The notes under the pieces: generated by a model
Database searches by the model: none
Told to the model about the DNA's origin: nothing
What the model saw: only the letters and a program-made list of their open reading frames with translations
NCBI GenBank assembly: GCA_041396985.1
Contig: JAWKXO010000002.1
Span: 62,001 to 126,000 of the forward strand
Direction: 5' to 3'
DNA length: 64,000 bases
Source: Emcibacteraceae bacterium
GTDB taxonomy: Bacteria; Pseudomonadota; Alphaproteobacteria; Sphingomonadales; Emcibacteraceae
Made by a program: the position numbers and the translations under genes
In this document: positions 18,522-26,601 of the stretch, piece by piece
Numbering within the stretch: position 1 is the first letter of the stretch
How the letters are laid out: every line of letters starts with the position of its first letter

Positions 18522-18812
18522 TTATGATTTTGAAACAGGAGGGGCCCGGGATAACGGCTTGTCCCAAAGGATGAAATATACTTTTGGAAACAAGACAAGT
18601 TGAACAAAACTTTTATTAATATTGAAATCAGCTTTTGGCGCATTTGCTATATTAATAGTATAAGTGCAATTTTTGGTAATTTTGCAGATAACACAATCAT
18701 CTGACAGCGAGTGATTAATTCCTTCGTGCTCTGCCATTAAATAATGCATCCAGACAAAAGAGACTGAAATCAGCACTAAAAGAATTTTCAAATGTTGTCT
18801 CAAATACGTCAT
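18522..18812 (-). CDS. small exported CxxC protein with C-terminal SRAPP motif, DUF2946-like
   Basis: A 96-residue protein with an N-terminal hydrophobic helix (residues 9-27, KILLVLISVSFVWMHYLMA), then DDCVICK (CxxC) and a further cysteine, a hydrophobic segment near residue 70-80, and a tail reading DKPLSRAPPVSKS. The start follows GGAG six bases upstream. Small proteins of this plan (signal/anchor, CxxC, final RAPP) often lie next to metal-type TonB receptors and are grouped with DUF2946; their role is not established. Here it diverges from the TonB receptor gene, and both may respond to the same regulator. That it is a real gene is likely; its family is an inference. Confidence 0.68.
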   Translation of the reverse strand: MTYLRQHLKILLVLISVSFVWMHYLMAEHEGINHSLSDDCVICKITKNCTYTINIANAPKADFNINKSFVQLVLFPKVYFILWDKPLSRAPPVSKS

Positions 18813-18830
18813 TAACGCTCCAAAGTTTAT

Positions 18831-18877
18831 TAAACTATAGATTTAAATAAATCACAGTTCAATTGGACTATAGTTTA
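18831..18877. repeat. inverted repeat TAAACTATAG / CTATAGTTTA in divergent promoter region
   Basis: A 10-base perfect inverted repeat (18831-18840 and 18868-18877) with 27 bases between the arms lies just upstream of the small CxxC protein gene. A similar AAACTATA sequence recurs near 18914. It does not match the Zur-box-like palindrome nearby, so it may be the site of a second regulator or chance in AT-rich DNA. Confidence 0.4.
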
Positions 18878-18952
18878 GTTTCAAACCGGAGGTTGTCAAT
18901 ATATCCCCATAACAAACTATAAAATATTATCCTAAAAATCAAAAAGACCTTG

Positions 18953-18971
18953 AATGATATATTATAACATT
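18953..18971. promoter_or_regulatory. Zur-box-like operator upstream of the TonB receptor
   Basis: The 19-base sequence AATGATATATTATAACATT is a near-perfect palindrome with a single mismatched pair. It resembles the proteobacterial Zur consensus (GAAATGTTATAATATAACATTTC, from general knowledge). It lies 53 bases upstream of the receptor start, where a repressor would block transcription. A Zur-type gene is encoded at 17925-18401. The site call is by pattern only. Confidence 0.65.
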
Positions 18972-19023
18972 TTACGTTAAGTCCAAATTACCAATAATTA
19001 GAGTATATTAAAAAGGACAGAAA

Positions 19024-21150
19024 ATGAACAATCTACTTTCGGCTTCAAGTATGAGCATTATTGCGACAATGTTACTAGGGCTGACAACGGCGCATAGCCA
19101 GGAAACAATCGCGGCACTGAGCGATCCGGAACAACCCGTTCATGTTCATCCGGATGATCATGGACATGAAATGGATCTTATTTTTGTGACAGCTTCCCCG
19201 CACCAAAAAAGCCGTTTTGATGTTTTGCAGGGCAGCAACATCTTAAGTGATGACGAATTAAATAAACAGATGGAAGCAACAATTGGTGAAACACTGTCGG
19301 GAATCCCCGGCATATCATCAACTTTTTTCGGCTCAGGTGCAAGCCGTCCTATTATTCGTGGTCTTGGCGGGGATCGGATCCGTGTTCTGATCAATGGAAT
19401 CGGTAGCATTGATGCCTCCAGTACCAGCCCTGACCATGCCGTTGCTGGCGACCCTCTAACGGCTGAAAGAGTTGAAATTTTGCGCGGCGCAAGCACCCTT
19501 CTATACGGTAACAATGCCGTGGGTGGCGTTGTAAACATTATTGATAACCGGATTCCTGCTTCTATACCTGAGAACGGTGTTTCGGGAAAAGCACGGCTTT
19601 CTGTTGATAGCGTATCTAACGATCGCTCGGCTGGCGGGACATTCAACGCTGAAGTAGTAAACAACCTTGTTCTTAATGTAAATGGCTATTACCGCAAGAC
19701 TGGCGATTACAGCATTCCCGGTTACGCAGAAAGTGAAATTTTTCACGCTTTGGAAGAAGCAGAACATGAAGGTGATGCTGAAGAGGAAGAAGAAGAAGAG
19801 CAATTTGGTGTCGTGGAAAATTCAGATCTTGAAAATAAAGGTGGCTCTTTGGGTCTAGCTGTTTTTGGTGAAGGGTTCACGTTCGGAGCATCCTTTAATA
19901 TTAATGATGGTGATTATGGTGTTCCAGGGCACTCTCATCACCATGAAGAAGAGGAAGAAGATCACGAAGAACATGAAGAGGAAGTTGTGCGTATTAACCT
20001 GGATCAGAAACGTTTCGATTTAAAAGGTGATATAGAAAATGATTTCCTGATTTTTGAAGAAGCCCGCATGCGCTTTGGATATGCCGACTATAAACATGTT
20101 GAATTGGAAAATGGCACTCCGGGAACAACCTTTAATAATAAAGGTTGGGAAGGCCGGATGGAATTTTTACAACAAACTATTGGAAATGTACGCGGTTCAA
20201 TGGGTGTTCAATTAAGAAAAAGAGACTTTTCAGCAATCGGCGAAGAAGCCTTTGTCCCGCCGACAGATACGTTTCAGTGGGGTGCTTTTGTTGTAGAGGA
20301 AATTGAAGTTGAGCCCGTTACATTTGAACTGGGTGGCCGTTTTGATCATCAATCGGCTAAAAACAAAACAATTAATTTCAATAAATCCTTTAATAATTTC
20401 AGTTTCTCAGCCGGTGCTGCCGTTCATCCGACTGAAAATGATCTGATCGGTATCAGCCTAAGCCGGTCAGAACGCAGTCCAACCTCCGAAGAACTGTTTT
20501 CAAATGGACCTCACCTGGCAACCTCCGCCTATGAACTTGGCAATGTAAATCTTAAAAATGAGCAGGCGATCAGCGGCGAAATCACATTTAAAAGAGATGT
20601 TGGACTGTTCAGTGGAAGTCTTAATATCTATCACACCTGGTATAAAAACTTCATATATGAACATGAAACCGGGCAACTAATGGATGACCTGAACCTAATC
20701 GAGTTCAGAGCCAGGGATGCCAAATTTTATGGCGCCGAACTTGAAGCCAATTATACTGTGATTGATGAGAGCGATTACCAGGTAGTTCTGAATGCGTCAG
20801 GTGACTTTGTTCATGCGACCTTTAATGATGGAAGTGTTGTTCCCCGTATCCCAGCGGCCAGTGCCAATATAGGTATTGAATATCAGGCAGATATGTTTGA
20901 TGTAGGGGGTGAAGCACGCTTTGTCGGCAAGAAAACCAAAACAGCGGCGAACGTTCTGCCGACTAACGGGTATGTTTCACTTGATTTCTCAGTCACATGG
21001 CGCCCATTTGGGGATGAGAAGAATCTTGATGTCCGTTTTCAGGCACAGAATATAACAAACTCCGAGCAAAGAGAGCACACATCATTCCTTAAGGATTTAC
21101 TGCCGATGCCGGGAAGAAATTTCAGGCTTTCTTTAAATTATGATTTCTAA
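19024..21150 (+). CDS. TonB-dependent outer-membrane receptor, ZnuD-like (zinc)
   Basis: A 708-residue receptor preceded by AAAGGACAGAAA. A signal peptide (residues 1-25, ending TTAHS) is followed by a His-rich segment HVHPDDHGHEMD, then a plug domain (ATIGETLSGIPGISS, RPIIRGLGGDRIRVLING, GRASTLLYG-like RGASTLLYGNNAVGG). A 22-strand barrel ends in LSLNYDF. Two barrel loops are rich in Glu and His: residues about 240-260 and 303-322, the second with HSHHHEEEEEDHEEHEEE. Such loops are typical of ZnuD zinc receptors, which capture Zn2+ at the surface under zinc limitation. A Zur-box-like site lies upstream. Zinc is the preferred substrate; nickel or copper are alternatives. Confidence 0.88.
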   Translation: MNNLLSASSMSIIATMLLGLTTAHSQETIAALSDPEQPVHVHPDDHGHEMDLIFVTASPHQKSRFDVLQGSNILSDDELNKQMEATIGETLSGIPGISSTFFGSGASRPIIRGLGGDRIRVLINGIGSIDASSTSPDHAVAGDPLTAERVEILRGASTLLYGNNAVGGVVNIIDNRIPASIPENGVSGKARLSVDSVSNDRSAGGTFNAEVVNNLVLNVNGYYRKTGDYSIPGYAESEIFHALEEAEHEGDAEEEEEEEQFGVVENSDLENKGGSLGLAVFGEGFTFGASFNINDGDYGVPGHSHHHEEEEEDHEEHEEEVVRINLDQKRFDLKGDIENDFLIFEEARMRFGYADYKHVELENGTPGTTFNNKGWEGRMEFLQQTIGNVRGSMGVQLRKRDFSAIGEEAFVPPTDTFQWGAFVVEEIEVEPVTFELGGRFDHQSAKNKTINFNKSFNNFSFSAGAAVHPTENDLIGISLSRSERSPTSEELFSNGPHLATSAYELGNVNLKNEQAISGEITFKRDVGLFSGSLNIYHTWYKNFIYEHETGQLMDDLNLIEFRARDAKFYGAELEANYTVIDESDYQVVLNASGDFVHATFNDGSVVPRIPAASANIGIEYQADMFDVGGEARFVGKKTKTAANVLPTNGYVSLDFSVTWRPFGDEKNLDVRFQAQNITNSEQREHTSFLKDLLPMPGRNFRLSLNYDF

Positions 21151-21180
21151 CTAAATATAAATTCAAAATATATCGAACTT

Positions 21181-21225
21181 AAACCTTAATTCAGGCTAAC
21201 AATTCAGTTTGAATTAAGGTTTTTT
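21181..21225 (+). terminator. Rho-independent terminator of the TonB receptor gene
   Basis: A 13-bp perfect stem (AAACCTTAATTCA at 21181-21193 with its complement at 21210-21222) is closed by a 16-base loop and followed by a run of Ts. It starts about 30 bases after the receptor stop codon and isolates this gene from the fnr-type gene downstream. Confidence 0.85.
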
Positions 21226-21253
21226 CTATACAATAGCTTCATATTAGTTGCAT

Positions 21254-21281
21254 TGAATATTTTATAAATTTAAAATATTCA
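21254..21281. repeat. AT-rich palindrome upstream of the Fnr-type gene
   Basis: TGAATATTTTA (21254-21264) and its exact complement TAAAATATTCA (21271-21281) flank a six-base centre. The palindrome lies 45 bases before the regulator's start, in the position of a promoter or autoregulatory operator. It does not match the FNR consensus TTGAT-N4-ATCAA. Confidence 0.4.
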
Positions 21282-21325
21282 TTAAAATATTTAATAACTT
21301 AAAAAAACGGGGCTCCGGGTAGCGT

Positions 21326-22084
21326 ATGGATTTAACAAAGGAAAGTCATCTATCATATGATGAAGCGGACGGTAACTCCGTGGTCAGATGCAATATGACA
21401 TTCTGCGAAAAATGCATCGGGCGTACTGTTTCCATGTGCAGTGCATTAAATGGCAATGAGATCAAACTCCTGTCTGATGCATCAATTAAAATTTCCAAAA
21501 GGTCTAAACAGGTTATTTGTGCAGAAGGCGAACTGGCAGAATATCTTTATAACGTCCAGAGCGGTTGCGTGCGAATATCAAAAATGCTTAGTGACGGACG
21601 CCGGCAGGTAATAGATTTCCTATTTCCTGGTGATTATTTCGGGTTAGCCTGTAATAGCGGATATAATTATTCTGCAGAAACCATTACGGACGTTAATCTG
21701 TGTCGCATGCCGAGAAATGTAATTTTAGAGAAAATCAAGGAAATTCCAGCTTTCGGCAAGAAAATACTCGACATAACAATTCATGAACTTCTGGAAACGC
21801 AGGAACAAAGGCTGCTTCTTGGTCGGAAAAGTGCGAAGGAAAGATTATGTTCCTTTCTACTGACGATCAATGCCCGGACTTCGAAAGTGGATTTTATAAA
21901 AAAAAATCACATTTTGCTGCCAATGAGCCGGGCTGATATTGCAGATTATCTTGGTCTGACCATTGAAACAGTCAGTCGTCAGTTTACTATTCTTGCTAAA
22001 GACAATATAATTTCTCTGGAAAACAGCCCTTTGGTTAGAATTATTGATATAGAAGAGCTGAAATTAATCGCCTCTGGCGGATGA
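21326..22084 (+). CDS. Crp/Fnr-family regulator with FNR-type iron-sulfur cysteines
   Basis: A 252-residue regulator. The N-terminus has the cluster motif CEKCIGRTVSMC (Cys27, Cys30, Cys38), and the effector domain has a central Cys109 in DYFGLAC, giving the four ligands expected for an oxygen-sensing [4Fe-4S] cluster as in FNR and FnrN. The cyclic-nucleotide-type beta barrel spans about residues 50-150, and the helix-turn-helix is MSRADIADYLGLTIETVSRQ (about 208-227), with the E..SR recognition pattern of FNR proteins. It probably switches genes for low-oxygen growth and binds TTGAT-N4-ATCAA. Neighbours give no target. Start ATG 21326; a later ATG at residue 24 would still keep the cluster. 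Confidence 0.9.
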   Translation: MDLTKESHLSYDEADGNSVVRCNMTFCEKCIGRTVSMCSALNGNEIKLLSDASIKISKRSKQVICAEGELAEYLYNVQSGCVRISKMLSDGRRQVIDFLFPGDYFGLACNSGYNYSAETITDVNLCRMPRNVILEKIKEIPAFGKKILDITIHELLETQEQRLLLGRKSAKERLCSFLLTINARTSKVDFIKKNHILLPMSRADIADYLGLTIETVSRQFTILAKDNIISLENSPLVRIIDIEELKLIASGG

Positions 22085-22101
22085 AATAATAACAAAAACC
22101 C

Positions 22102-22129
22102 TTGACACTCGCGCTTTGCACGCTATATT
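22102..22129 (+). promoter_or_regulatory. sigma-70-type promoter of the rplU-rpmA operon
   Basis: A consensus -35 box TTGACA (22102-22107) and a -10 box TATATT (22124-22129) are separated by 16 bases. It lies about 125 bases before rplU, leaving a structured 5' leader. This is the best-matching housekeeping promoter in the window, as expected for ribosomal protein genes. Confidence 0.7.
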
Positions 22130-22139
22130 TCGCCCACTT

Positions 22140-22255
22140 TTAGTGTGGGATTCAGAGTCCCACCATATAAAAGATGACATTCGTCATAAACCGGTCAGAA
22201 AATATGGACGAGGTCCGTTACCGGCTATGACCAGAAGATAAAATAGGAACAGATT
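22140..22255 (+). promoter_or_regulatory. structured 5' leader of rplU mRNA
   Basis: Between the promoter and rplU there are three short hairpins: GTGGGA/TCCCAC (22145-22163), ATGAC/GTCAT (22173-22186) and GGAC/GTCC (about 22205-22215). Leaders of ribosomal protein operons are often autoregulatory. No known leader family could be assigned by eye. Confidence 0.4.
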
Positions 22256-22750
22256 ATGTTTGCAGTCATCAAAACCGGCGCTAAACAATATAAAGTTGCA
22301 GTCGGCGATGTAATTAAAGTTGAGAAACTTGAAGGTGAAGCAGGTTCAACAGTATCACTTGATAATGTGCTGATGGTCGGTGACGACAAAGGCGTAAAAG
22401 TTGGTACCCCAGCAATAGCTGGCACAGTTGTTACAGCAGAAATTCTTGAGCAGGCCCGCGCTGGAAAAATTATTGTATTTAAGAAAAAGCGACGCCAAAA
22501 TTACCGCCGCAAAGCAGGACACAGACAAGAACAAACTGTGTTAAGAATTACAGATATTGGTAGTGGCGCAACAAAAAAGGCAGCGCCTAAAGCCGCCGCC
22601 CAAAAAGAAGAGCCAAAAGCTGAAGTGAAAAAGGCAGCAGAGAAAAAAGAAGCCCCTAAAAAAGCCGCTGAGAAAAAAGAGGCTCCTAAAAAAGCAGCTG
22701 CAAAGAAACCGGCAACTAAAAAAACCGCAACGAAAACTAAGGAGAAATAA
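22256..22750 (+). CDS. rplU: 50S ribosomal protein L21 with Lys/Ala-rich C-terminal extension
   Basis: A 164-residue protein. Residues 1-103 are the canonical L21 (MFAVIKTGAKQYKV, VFKKKRRQNYRRKAGHRQ). The remaining 60 residues are a low-complexity Lys/Ala/Pro/Glu tail with a tandem AEKKEAPKKA repeat. Such tails occur in several alphaproteobacterial L21 proteins and are probably disordered and RNA-binding; their role is not known. L21 binds 23S rRNA and L20 in the large subunit. It starts the long rplU-rpmA-obgE-proBA block, with a strong promoter upstream. The ribosome site of rpmA lies in its last codons. Confidence 0.97.
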   Translation: MFAVIKTGAKQYKVAVGDVIKVEKLEGEAGSTVSLDNVLMVGDDKGVKVGTPAIAGTVVTAEILEQARAGKIIVFKKKRRQNYRRKAGHRQEQTVLRITDIGSGATKKAAPKAAAQKEEPKAEVKKAAEKKEAPKKAAEKKEAPKKAAAKKPATKKTATKTKEK

Positions 22751-22752
22751 CA

Positions 22753-23010
22753 ATGGCACATAAGAAAGCTGGAGGTAGTTCCCGCAACGGTCGCGATTCA
22801 GCAGGTCGCCGCCTTGGTGTTAAAAAATTCGGCGGTGAGGCTGTTATCCCGGGAAATATCATTGTTCGTCAACGGGGTACTAAAGTTTACCCGGGAGACA
22901 ATGTAGGTATGGGTAAAGATCATACCCTTTTCGCTCTGACAGAAGGCAAAATAAGATTTTACAAAGGCCGACTAAAACGCAACTTCGTTACTGTCGATAC
23001 AGACGCCTAA
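22753..23010 (+). CDS. rpmA: 50S ribosomal protein L27
   Basis: An 85-residue protein beginning MAHKKAGGSSRNGRDSAGRR, which is the canonical L27 N-terminus that reaches the peptidyl-transferase centre. There is no Firmicutes-type cleavable leader. It starts two bases after rplU and uses the AAGGAG within the rplU terminus. A Rho-independent terminator follows it at 23041. Confidence 0.98.
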   Translation: MAHKKAGGSSRNGRDSAGRRLGVKKFGGEAVIPGNIIVRQRGTKVYPGDNVGMGKDHTLFALTEGKIRFYKGRLKRNFVTVDTDA

Positions 23011-23040
23011 AATTTAATTTTAAAGCCATATGAGAATTGG

Positions 23041-23073
23041 AAAAGGAGATTGATCTATCACTCTCCTTTTTTT
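23041..23073 (+). terminator. Rho-independent terminator after rplU-rpmA
   Basis: AAAAGGAGA (23041-23049) pairs with TCTCCTTTT (23062-23070), with an inner TGAT/ATCA-type pairing and a run of seven Ts. It separates the ribosomal genes from obgE, perhaps partially, so that some transcripts read on into obgE-proBA. Confidence 0.8.
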
Positions 23074-23123
23074 ACGCTTATACTTTAATTTTTGGCTATA
23101 GTCTTATAAATATTGGATTAATT

Positions 23124-24194
23124 ATGAAGTTCCTCGATCAATGTAAAATATATATCAAATCCGGTGCAGGTGGCGTGGGCTGCCTGAGTTTTCGCCATGA
23201 AAAAAGCATTGAATTTGGCGGACCTGATGGTGGAAATGGTGGCAGAGGTGGCCATATTATCATTGAAGCGGTCGAGGGACTTAATACTCTTATTGATTAC
23301 AGGTACCAGCAGCATTTCAAAGCCGGTCGGGGAATGCATGGAATGGGACAAAACAGAACTGGTGCCAAAGGCAAAGATATTATTCTGAAAATACCCGTTG
23401 GAACGCAGATTTTTGATGAAAATAATGATGTCATGCTCGCGGACCTTACCGAAGCCGGTCAATCCGTTCTCATGCTGGAAGGCGGTAGAGGCGGTCGTGG
23501 CAATGCCAGCTTTAAAACATCCGTAAATCAGGCCCCCCGCCAGACCACTGACGGCGGCCCCGCAGAAGAAATGTGGATCTGGATGCAACTCAAACTGATG
23601 GCGGATACCGGACTTGTCGGACTGCCTAACGCAGGGAAATCAACTTTCCTTTCTGCCGTAAGCCGGGCAAAACCAAAGATCGCCAATTATCCCTTTACCA
23701 CATTAAAACCACAGCTCGGTGTCGCCTATGTGGATAATAAAGAATTTGTAATCGCCGACATTCCGGGTCTCATTGAAGGCGCACACGGAGGACAGGGTCT
23801 GGGTGACCGTTTTCTTGGTCATATTGAACGCTGTGCGACAATTTTACATGTCATTGACGCAACCGGAGAGGATATTGTCACTGCCTATAAGACCATTCGG
23901 CATGAGCTTGAACAATATGGGCAGGATTTAAGCAGCAAAAAAGAAATCATCGCCCTTAACAAGGTAGACGCCCTGGACGAAGAGCTTACCGCCATGCTGA
24001 CTGAAGAGCTTTCAAAGGTCACGAAGTCGCCTATAATGCCACTTTCCGCAGCAACCGGATTTGGTGTAAAAGAAATATTGAGGGCACTTCTGAAAAATGT
24101 TGAAGAAGTCCGCAATGCCGAGCAAGATGCAGAAAACGAAAAACTGGAAGAAAGTGATGTTAACACATCTTCCGAACCATGGTCGCCAATTTAA
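23124..24194 (+). CDS. obgE: GTPase ObgE/CgtA
   Basis: A 356-residue Obg GTPase when started at ATG 23124 (MKFLDQCKIYIKSGAGG), the conserved family start; the frame extends further upstream through the terminator and is not real there. The glycine-rich Obg fold spans residues 1-158. The G domain has G1 GLPNAGKST at about 166-174, G3 DIPGLIEGAHGG and G4 NKVD. The acidic tail is poorly conserved. ObgE binds the 50S subunit and acts in ribosome maturation and stress response. Its place after rplU-rpmA is conserved across bacteria. Confidence 0.97.
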   Translation: MKFLDQCKIYIKSGAGGVGCLSFRHEKSIEFGGPDGGNGGRGGHIIIEAVEGLNTLIDYRYQQHFKAGRGMHGMGQNRTGAKGKDIILKIPVGTQIFDENNDVMLADLTEAGQSVLMLEGGRGGRGNASFKTSVNQAPRQTTDGGPAEEMWIWMQLKLMADTGLVGLPNAGKSTFLSAVSRAKPKIANYPFTTLKPQLGVAYVDNKEFVIADIPGLIEGAHGGQGLGDRFLGHIERCATILHVIDATGEDIVTAYKTIRHELEQYGQDLSSKKEIIALNKVDALDEELTAMLTEELSKVTKSPIMPLSAATGFGVKEILRALLKNVEEVRNAEQDAENEKLEESDVNTSSEPWSPI

Positions 24195-24195
24195 A

Positions 24196-25320
24196 ATGCA
24201 AAACAGAATCAATATATTAGAAAAAATGCATTTGGTTGTTATTAAAATCGGGTCTGCTTTGCTGGTTGATCAGAAAAGCGGCAAAATCCGCTCTGAATGG
24301 CTGACCAGTATTGCCGAGGATATTGCCGAACTAAAGGGCATGGGAAAAGATGTTATTATTGTCTCATCAGGCTCAATTGCTTTGGGGCGAAAAATTCTTG
24401 GCCTAAAAATGAGCAAGAAACTGGTGGAAAATCAGGCCGCCGCCGCTATAGGCCAGATCGAACTTGCGGCAACGTTCAGGGAAAAACTGCGACACCACGA
24501 TATCCAGGTGGCACAGGTGCTGCTCACCTATAGCAATACAGAGGACCGGGGACAGTATCTGAATGCCCGAGGGACCATTAAAAGGCTATTAAAGCTCGGC
24601 GCCATACCCGTCATCAATGAAAATGATACTGTTGCTACGGATGAAGTGCGCTTTGGCGATAATGATCGCCTTGCAGCGCGTGTTGCAACAATGTGTGAAG
24701 CAGACCTTTTATATCTTCTTTCAGATATTGATGGTCTTTATACGGCAGATCCAAATTCAAATGCTGACGCAAAATATATAGAACAGGTCAATGAGATTAC
24801 CCCTGAAATTGAGCAAATGGCAGGGGCACCGGTTTCTACCGGATTTGGCAGCGGTGGTATGATTACAAAAATAGCCGCCGCCAATATTGCAACAACGGGT
24901 GGCTGCAATATGGTGATTATTAATGGTAAACTTAATAATCCGATTAAAAACTATAATCTTAATGGACGCGGAACCTGGTTTAAGGCATCAACCACTTCAC
25001 TAGCATCTAAGAAAAAATGGATCGCTGGGGCCTTATCACCCGTCGGCACACTGGTTATTGATGAAGGCGCTGAAAGAGCCCTTAAGAATGGCAAAAGCCT
25101 TCTTCCGGCCGGTGTAATCAAAGTCGTTGGCAAATTTGTTCGCGGCGATACAGTCAAAATCACCTGTGCCAATAATGTTGAAATTGCCCGTGGGCTTGTT
25201 GCATATTCATCTGAAGATGCAAAAAAAATAATTGGCGCAAAAAGTAATGAAATTGAGAAAATACTTGGTTATGGCGGACGGGAAGAACTGATCCACCGAA
25301 GCGATATGGTTATGAGTTAA
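24196..25320 (+). CDS. proB: glutamate 5-kinase
   Basis: A 374-residue enzyme when started at ATG 24196, one base after the obgE stop; ATG 24226 is an internal alternative. The amino-acid kinase domain opens with VVIKIGSALLVD and includes VSSGSIALGR, PVINENDTVATDE and the aspartokinase-like FGSGGMITKI. The C-terminal PUA domain (about residues 285-365) is present. ProB phosphorylates glutamate in the first step of proline synthesis and is usually feedback-inhibited by proline. It is followed 12 bases later by proA. Confidence 0.97.
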   Translation: MQNRINILEKMHLVVIKIGSALLVDQKSGKIRSEWLTSIAEDIAELKGMGKDVIIVSSGSIALGRKILGLKMSKKLVENQAAAAIGQIELAATFREKLRHHDIQVAQVLLTYSNTEDRGQYLNARGTIKRLLKLGAIPVINENDTVATDEVRFGDNDRLAARVATMCEADLLYLLSDIDGLYTADPNSNADAKYIEQVNEITPEIEQMAGAPVSTGFGSGGMITKIAAANIATTGGCNMVIINGKLNNPIKNYNLNGRGTWFKASTTSLASKKKWIAGALSPVGTLVIDEGAERALKNGKSLLPAGVIKVVGKFVRGDTVKITCANNVEIARGLVAYSSEDAKKIIGAKSNEIEKILGYGGREELIHRSDMVMS

Positions 25321-25332
25321 AGGGTATGTGTA

Positions 25333-26601
25333 ATGACAAATGAAAATGATATTAAAATCTTAATGCAGTCAATTGGCAAGAAAGCAAAGCGTGCTTCAGA
25401 AATATTGGCCCTGGCAACCACCAAACAAAAAAATGACGCTCTTAAAGCGGCGGCGGCTGAAATCCGTAAAGCAAAGAACGAAATTATTGCCGCAAATAAA
25501 AAGGATATGGATATAGCCGTTGGTCGCGGGCTGGCCGGGGCAATGCTGGATCGTCTTATGCTTGATGAAGCGCGGATCGAAGCTGTTGCCAAAAGTATTG
25601 AAGATATCATAGATTTAAAAGACCCTATCGGAGACATTTTAAGCGAAAAAGTGCGTCCAAACGGACTTAAAATATCGCAGGTTCGGGTTCCCCTTGGTGT
25701 GATCGGTATTATTTTTGAGTCCCGGCCCAATGTAACAGCAGATGCCGGTACTCTTTGCCTGAAATCCGGCAATGCATCCATTTTACGATGTGGAAGTGAA
25801 AGCGCCCATTCAAGCCGGATGATCCATTCCTGTCTGGTTAAAGGTCTTAAAAAAGCAGGCTTGCCTGAAGAAGCAATCCAGCTGATCCCGACCCAGGACC
25901 GCGCTGCCGTCGGTGAGCTGCTTAAATTATCTGAATATGTCGATATTATCGTCCCACGTGGCGGCAAATCGCTTATTGAAAGAGTGCAGAATGAAAGCAG
26001 GGTTCCCGTCATGGCTCACCTAGACGGTATCTGCCATGTCTATATTGACGGGGATGCTGATCTGGAAAAGGCAGTATCCATCAGTGTGAATGCCAAAATG
26101 CGCAGAACCGGCATATGCGGCTCGGCAGAAACTCTTCTTATCGACAAAAAAGTTGTAGGAAGTCACCTGTTGCCAATTTTAACAGCCCTTCATGAGAAAG
26201 GTTGCGAAATCCGTGGTGATAAAGATGTCGTCGCTGCCTTTAAGGACTCCAGGGAAGCTACTGAGGAAGACTGGGGCACAGAATATCTGGATGCGATCAT
26301 CTCGGTACGTATCGTCGATGGCGTACAGGGAGCTATTGATCATATTGCAAAATATGGCTCAAACCATACTGACAGCATCATTACGGAAAATATCAAAACC
26401 GCAGAAAAATTCCTAAACGAAGTCGACAGCGCCATCGTCATGCATAATGCTTCAACACAATATGCCGATGGTGGCGAGTTTGGAATGGGTGCGGAAATCG
26501 GCATATCAACCGGAAAAATGCACGCAAGAGGCCCCGTCGGACTTGAACAGCTTACAAGTTATAAATATCAGGTGAGGGGCAATGGTCAGATCCGGCCATA
26601 A
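25333..26601 (+). CDS. proA: gamma-glutamyl phosphate reductase
   Basis: A 422-residue aldehyde-dehydrogenase-superfamily enzyme that reduces glutamyl 5-phosphate to the semialdehyde for proline synthesis. Family blocks include VPLGVIGIIFESRPNVT, LKSGNASILR, IPRGG-like VPRGGKSLI and RRTGICGSAETLL with the catalytic cysteine at residue 262. EFGMGAEIGISTGKMHARGP closes the domain. It overlaps the nadD start by 20 bases, so nadD translation is coupled to it. Confidence 0.97.
   Translation: MTNENDIKILMQSIGKKAKRASEILALATTKQKNDALKAAAAEIRKAKNEIIAANKKDMDIAVGRGLAGAMLDRLMLDEARIEAVAKSIEDIIDLKDPIGDILSEKVRPNGLKISQVRVPLGVIGIIFESRPNVTADAGTLCLKSGNASILRCGSESAHSSRMIHSCLVKGLKKAGLPEEAIQLIPTQDRAAVGELLKLSEYVDIIVPRGGKSLIERVQNESRVPVMAHLDGICHVYIDGDADLEKAVSISVNAKMRRTGICGSAETLLIDKKVVGSHLLPILTALHEKGCEIRGDKDVVAAFKDSREATEEDWGTEYLDAIISVRIVDGVQGAIDHIAKYGSNHTDSIITENIKTAEKFLNEVDSAIVMHNASTQYADGGEFGMGAEIGISTGKMHARGPVGLEQLTSYKYQVRGNGQIRP

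Noticed and set aside
18458..18643. 61-codon minus-strand frame overlapping the small CxxC protein gene
   Set aside because: It lies in another frame of the better-supported gene at 18522-18812, lacks a good ribosome site, and shows no motif.
19738..19990. Glu-codon-rich tracts in the TonB receptor as a possible frameshift or repeat artefact
   Set aside because: The frame stays open with normal receptor sequence on both sides, and His/Glu-rich loops are typical of zinc receptors.
22560..22750. Open frames on the minus strand over the rplU tail
   Set aside because: They are Ala/Phe-rich mirror images of the repetitive Lys/Ala codons of rplU, not genes.
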